Source of the DNA: Pseudomonas sp. 21
Lineage (GTDB): Bacteria > Pseudomonadota > Gammaproteobacteria > Pseudomonadales > Pseudomonadaceae
Direction of reading: 5' to 3'
Assembly: GCF_000955805.1 (NCBI RefSeq)
Contig: NZ_JYOA01000007.1
Span: forward strand, 441,272-505,271
Length of the DNA: 64,000 nt
In this document: positions 61,461 to 64,000 of the stretch, piece by piece
Layout: each line of letters starts with the position of its first letter
How positions within the stretch are numbered: position 1 is the stretch's first letter
Notes under the pieces: model-generated
Seen by the model: the letters and a program-made list of their open reading frames with translations, nothing else
Told to the model about the DNA's origin: nothing
Database searches by the model: none
Position numbers and translations under genes: made by a program

Positions 61461-62600
61461 TCAGGGAGCAGAGCCCTGCCCCTGGCGCAACACGCGGAAA
61501 CCACCGCTGACGTTCACCGGCGGGTCACCGCCGACGCCGTAGGTCTGTACGGTGGCGTCCGACTCGGGCTCATCCTCCGGCTGCGCCAGCTGGCCGGCGA
61601 GCTTTTCCTGCACGCGGCCGCCGAGGTGATCGACGCCGGCCATCACCCCGCCGTCCGGATCACGCATCAGCGCCAGCCATTGCTCGTCGAAGGCGGCGTT
61701 GATCTCCTTGCGCAACTGGGTTTCCACCTCGGGCCGCGCGTGGTCGTTGCCGGCCATGCTGAACAGGGTGAAGGCCACGGAGATTACCGAACCGGCGACC
61801 TTGCCAGCCGCGCCGGCCACCACGCCGACAATGCTGCGGTTCTTCAGTTCGTTGACCAGCTTGGCGCTGGTGCGCTGGGCGACCGGCGACACCCCGCTGA
61901 CCTTGGTACCGGCACCGGCCTTGCCCGAGGCGGTACGGATTTCCTGCATCAGCGCGGCGAAGGCAGGGAGCTTGCCGATGTCCTTCGCGCGCAGCACGTC
62001 GTAGAGCGAGGCGTCACGGCTGGATGGCGGACCCAGGCTGATCGCCGGAATGCCCATCAGGTGTTCATCGAAAGCGTTCTGCGGGATGCCGCGGCGCTGG
62101 GGAATTTCCTTCAGCGCGACGGTCAGTAGCTCGACGTAGTGCCGGGTGGCCTTCTCCATCACCGCGTCGGGATCGACCTGCCTGGCGACCGGGACGAGCA
62201 CCTGCTTGCGGTACTGCTCCTGCAGGTAGACGGCCAGTTTGTCGACGGTGGGGTCGAGATCGCCGTGGGAGCCCATCTTGTACCAGGCGACCTTCATGCC
62301 GAGCCATTGCTGGGTCCAGTAGCTGGAGAACCAGGGGATGAATTTTTCGTCGGTGCGCTGGTAGACCAGGTCCATCCACTGCTGCATGGCTTCTTCGGCG
62401 TAGGCGCGGGCCTGGGAAGTGGCGGCCAGGGAGGCGGCGCCGATGTCGGCATCGACCTGCCGCCAGGTGGCTTCGGTGATGGGTGCTGCCGGTTGGGCGG
62501 AGTGATGGGCACAGCCGCCCAGCGCCAGCAGAAGCAGCGCGAGGACACCGCCACGCCGCCAGGGCGAAACGGTGGAGCAGAAAGAGCACAGACTGTTCAT
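61461..62600 (-). CDS. Large predicted lipoprotein, function unknown
   Basis: 379-residue lipoprotein. A hydrophobic RRGGVLALLLLALGGC signal ends in lipobox LGGC (Cys about 30). The mature protein has a helical Trp/Tyr-rich domain (EEAMQQWMDLVYQRTDEKFIPWFSSYWTQQWLGM). A mid-region GAGTKVSGVSPVAQRTSAKLVNEL leads to a hydrophobic glycine-rich stretch (SIVGVVAGAAGKVAGSVISVAFTLFSMAG, about 275-305) that could insert in a membrane. The C-terminus has VQTYGVGGDPPVNVSGGF. I do not recognise a family. ATG 62600 is preferred over the frame opening at 62624. Confidence 0.8.
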   Translation of the reverse strand: MNSLCSFCSTVSPWRRGGVLALLLLALGGCAHHSAQPAAPITEATWRQVDADIGAASLAATSQARAYAEEAMQQWMDLVYQRTDEKFIPWFSSYWTQQWLGMKVAWYKMGSHGDLDPTVDKLAVYLQEQYRKQVLVPVARQVDPDAVMEKATRHYVELLTVALKEIPQRRGIPQNAFDEHLMGIPAISLGPPSSRDASLYDVLRAKDIGKLPAFAALMQEIRTASGKAGAGTKVSGVSPVAQRTSAKLVNELKNRSIVGVVAGAAGKVAGSVISVAFTLFSMAGNDHARPEVETQLRKEINAAFDEQWLALMRDPDGGVMAGVDHLGGRVQEKLAGQLAQPEDEPESDATVQTYGVGGDPPVNVSGGFRVLRQGQGSAP

Positions 62601-62736
62601 GGCCGCCCGCCGGCTCGGCGGCATCCCCGGCGCCGCCCGCTACTGACTTCGGCCGGGCACGCCCTGGCGTCCGGTCACCTTCGGTCAGTATAGGGCGCGA
62701 GGTCTGCCGCGGCGGGCCGTCCGGCGGTTCGGCCGG

Positions 62737-62805
62737 GGTTCGCGAGCAAGCTCGCTCCTACAGGAAGCCACGCGCTCTTTGTAGGAGCGAGCTTGCTCGC
62801 GAACC
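62737..62805. repeat. Outward REP pair (GCGAGCAAGCTCGC type)
   Basis: GGTTCGCGAGCAAGCTCGCTCCTAC and its reverse complement with a 19-base spacer, nearly the same unit as at 60644-60711. Confidence 0.9.
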
Positions 62806-62848
62806 GCCCAACCGAATGAGCACGATCAGAACGTGGATGCAGGTGCGA

Positions 62849-63391
62849 TCAGCCGGCAAACCCCTCGGCAATATGCTGATCCTTCAGCTTCACGTAGTTG
62901 CCGGCGGTATAGCTGAAGAACGCGCGCTCCTTGTCCGTCAGCGGGCGGGCCTTCTTCACCGGGCTGCCGACATAGAGGAAGCCGCTCTCCAGCACCTTGC
63001 CCGGCGGCACCAGGCTGCCGGCGCCGAGGATCACCTCGTCCTCGATCACCGCACCGTCCATCACGATCGAACCCATGCCGACCAGGATGCGGCTGCCGAT
63101 GGTGCAGCCATGTAGCAGCACCTTGTGGCCGATGGTCACTTCGTCGCCGATGGTCAGTGGGAAGCCGTCCGGGTTGAAGGGGCCGGCGTGGGTGATGTGC
63201 AGCACGCTGCCGTCCTGCACGCTGGTGCGCGCGCCAATGCGGATGCGGTGCATGTCGCCGCGGATCACCACCAGCGGCCAGACCGAGCTGTCGGCGCCAA
63301 TCTCCACGTCGCCGATGACCACGGCGCTGGCATCGACGAACACGCGCTCGCCGAGGGATGGCGTTTTGCCCTGATACGAACGAATAGTCAC
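62849..63391 (-). CDS. Gamma-carbonic-anhydrase-like left-handed beta-helix protein
   Basis: 180-residue hexapeptide-repeat protein of the gamma-carbonic anhydrase/YrdA group. Isoleucine-patch repeats run from VFVDASAVVIGDVEIGADSSVW to VILGAGSLVPPGKVL. Metal-type histidines are in DGSVLHITHAG and IGHKVLLHGCTIG. Carbonic anhydrase activity is not certain in YrdA-like proteins. The start is GTG at 63391 with AGAGAGA upstream. It diverges from prlC with a 76-base gap, matching the P. aeruginosa arrangement as I recall it. Confidence 0.88.
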   Translation of the reverse strand: MTIRSYQGKTPSLGERVFVDASAVVIGDVEIGADSSVWPLVVIRGDMHRIRIGARTSVQDGSVLHITHAGPFNPDGFPLTIGDEVTIGHKVLLHGCTIGSRILVGMGSIVMDGAVIEDEVILGAGSLVPPGKVLESGFLYVGSPVKKARPLTDKERAFFSYTAGNYVKLKDQHIAEGFAG

Positions 63392-63467
63392 GATAGAGTC
63401 TCTCTGGCTGCGAATAGGCCCGATTGTATTTAAGATGGCCAGGTGTTTCTTCAGCCAAGGTGCCACC

Positions 63468-64000
63468 GTGAGCGCGAATCCTCTTCTGCAGAGCTACGAC
63501 CTGCCGCCCTTCTCGTCCATTCGCCCCGAGCACGTGAAGCCGGCCATCGAGCAGATCCTCGCCGACAACCGCGCGGCCATCGCGCGCATCCTCGCCCAGC
63601 AGAACGGCACCCCGACCTGGGCCGGCCTGGTGCTGGCCATGGACGAACTGCATGACCGCCTGGGCAAGGCCTGGAGCCCGGTCAGCCACCTCAATGCGGT
63701 GTGCAACAGCGCCGAATTGCGCGACGCCTATGAAGGCTGCCTGCCGCTGCTGTCCGCCTACTGGACCGAGCTGGGCCAGAACGCCGAGTTGTTCAAGGCC
63801 TACGAGTCGCTGGCCAGCAGCTCCGAGTCGAAAGGCTACGACGTCGCCCAGAAGACCATCCTCGAACACGCCCTGCGCGACTTCCGCCTGTCGGGTATCG
63901 ACCTGCCGGCGGACCAGCAGCAGCGCTACGCGGAAATCCAGACGCGCCTGTCCGAGCTGGGCAGCCGCTTCTCCAACCAGTTGCTGGACGCCACCCAGGC
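63468..64000 (+). CDS. prlC: Oligopeptidase A PrlC, 5' part (runs off the window)
   Basis: First 177 codons of an M3-family metallopeptidase. The N-terminal NPLLQSYDLPPFSSIRPEHVKPAI and LDATQA-region helices are typical of oligopeptidase A, which degrades cytoplasmic peptides and cleaved signal peptides. The zinc motif HEFGH lies beyond position 64000. The start is GTG with AAGG 9 bases upstream. Confidence 0.9.
   Translation, partial: MSANPLLQSYDLPPFSSIRPEHVKPAIEQILADNRAAIARILAQQNGTPTWAGLVLAMDELHDRLGKAWSPVSHLNAVCNSAELRDAYEGCLPLLSAYWTELGQNAELFKAYESLASSSESKGYDVAQKTILEHALRDFRLSGIDLPADQQQRYAEIQTRLSELGSRFSNQLLDATQ

Overview
The window is ordinary chromosomal DNA of a high-GC Pseudomonas, close to the P. 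aeruginosa / P. nitroreducens / P. citronellolis lineage. The evidence is near-identical domain make-up and local gene order to blocks I remember from P. aeruginosa PAO1 (nrdJab, zur-znuCB, metNIQ, tonB2-exbB1-exbD1, the second chemotaxis cluster with siaABCD, bauABC/bauR, prlC), plus many Pseudomonas REP palindromes. The blocks are shuffled relative to PAO1, so this is a relative and not PAO1. I see no insertion sequence, prophage, integrase, CRISPR array, tRNA or rRNA. Coding density is about 90% and the base composition is even throughout.

Layout. 0.1-3.0 kb (-): split B12-dependent ribonucleotide reductase nrdJa/nrdJb behind two NrdR boxes 31 bp apart, one overlapping an Anr/Dnr-like box. 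3.5-6.6 kb: zinc uptake, with znuA divergent from zur-znuC-znuB over a Zur box. 6.6-9.7 kb: a small lipoprotein and a methionine ABC importer. 10.1-12.1 kb: TonB-ExbB-ExbD. 12.5-16.8 kb: ChaC, a small serine hydrolase, an amidase and a cardiolipin synthase. 17-19.3 kb (-): ahpC/ahpF. 19.8-24.4 kb: xanthine dehydrogenase xdhABC. 24.5-26.4 kb: a chemoreceptor behind a FliA-type promoter. 26.4-30.4 kb: a DnaA-box-like/palindrome-rich gap, then a YigZ protein, a TetR regulator, a secreted Gly/His/Thr-tailed protein and a Tsx-like porin, all on (-). 30.4-36.7 kb: an AraC regulator, a KgtP-type transporter, a FetAB-type exporter, an SDR and an 8-oxoguanine deaminase with a structured leader.

37.1-49.9 kb is one long co-directional signalling block. 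It holds a membrane receptor-like protein, a 16-codon micro-ORF, CheY, CheA, CheW, an Aer2-type soluble haem-PAS receptor, CheR, CheD and CheB. siaABCD follows directly, the phosphatase/kinase/switch/diguanylate-cyclase module that controls aggregation through c-di-GMP. 50.0-51.8 kb: a NYN-domain protein, a DUF2845 protein and a GNAT acetyltransferase. 52.0-56.3 kb: beta-alanine catabolism (bauC, bauB, bauA on -, bauR on +). 56.6-60.5 kb: a four-gene catabolic set (flavin monooxygenase, non-canonical Rid protein, DUF1028 protein, ArgE-like deacylase) whose substrate I cannot name. It is the best candidate here for an incompletely described pathway. 60.7-64 kb: a HAD phosphatase, a large lipoprotein of unknown function, a gamma-carbonic-anhydrase-like protein and the 5' part of prlC.

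Functional themes are metal and iron supply (znu, tonB), purine and amine salvage (xdh, 8-oxoguanine deaminase, Tsx-like porin, bau, the FMO/Rid set), and surface and aerotaxis-type signalling (che2, sia). All comparisons with named P. aeruginosa genes are from memory of the families; no database search was run.
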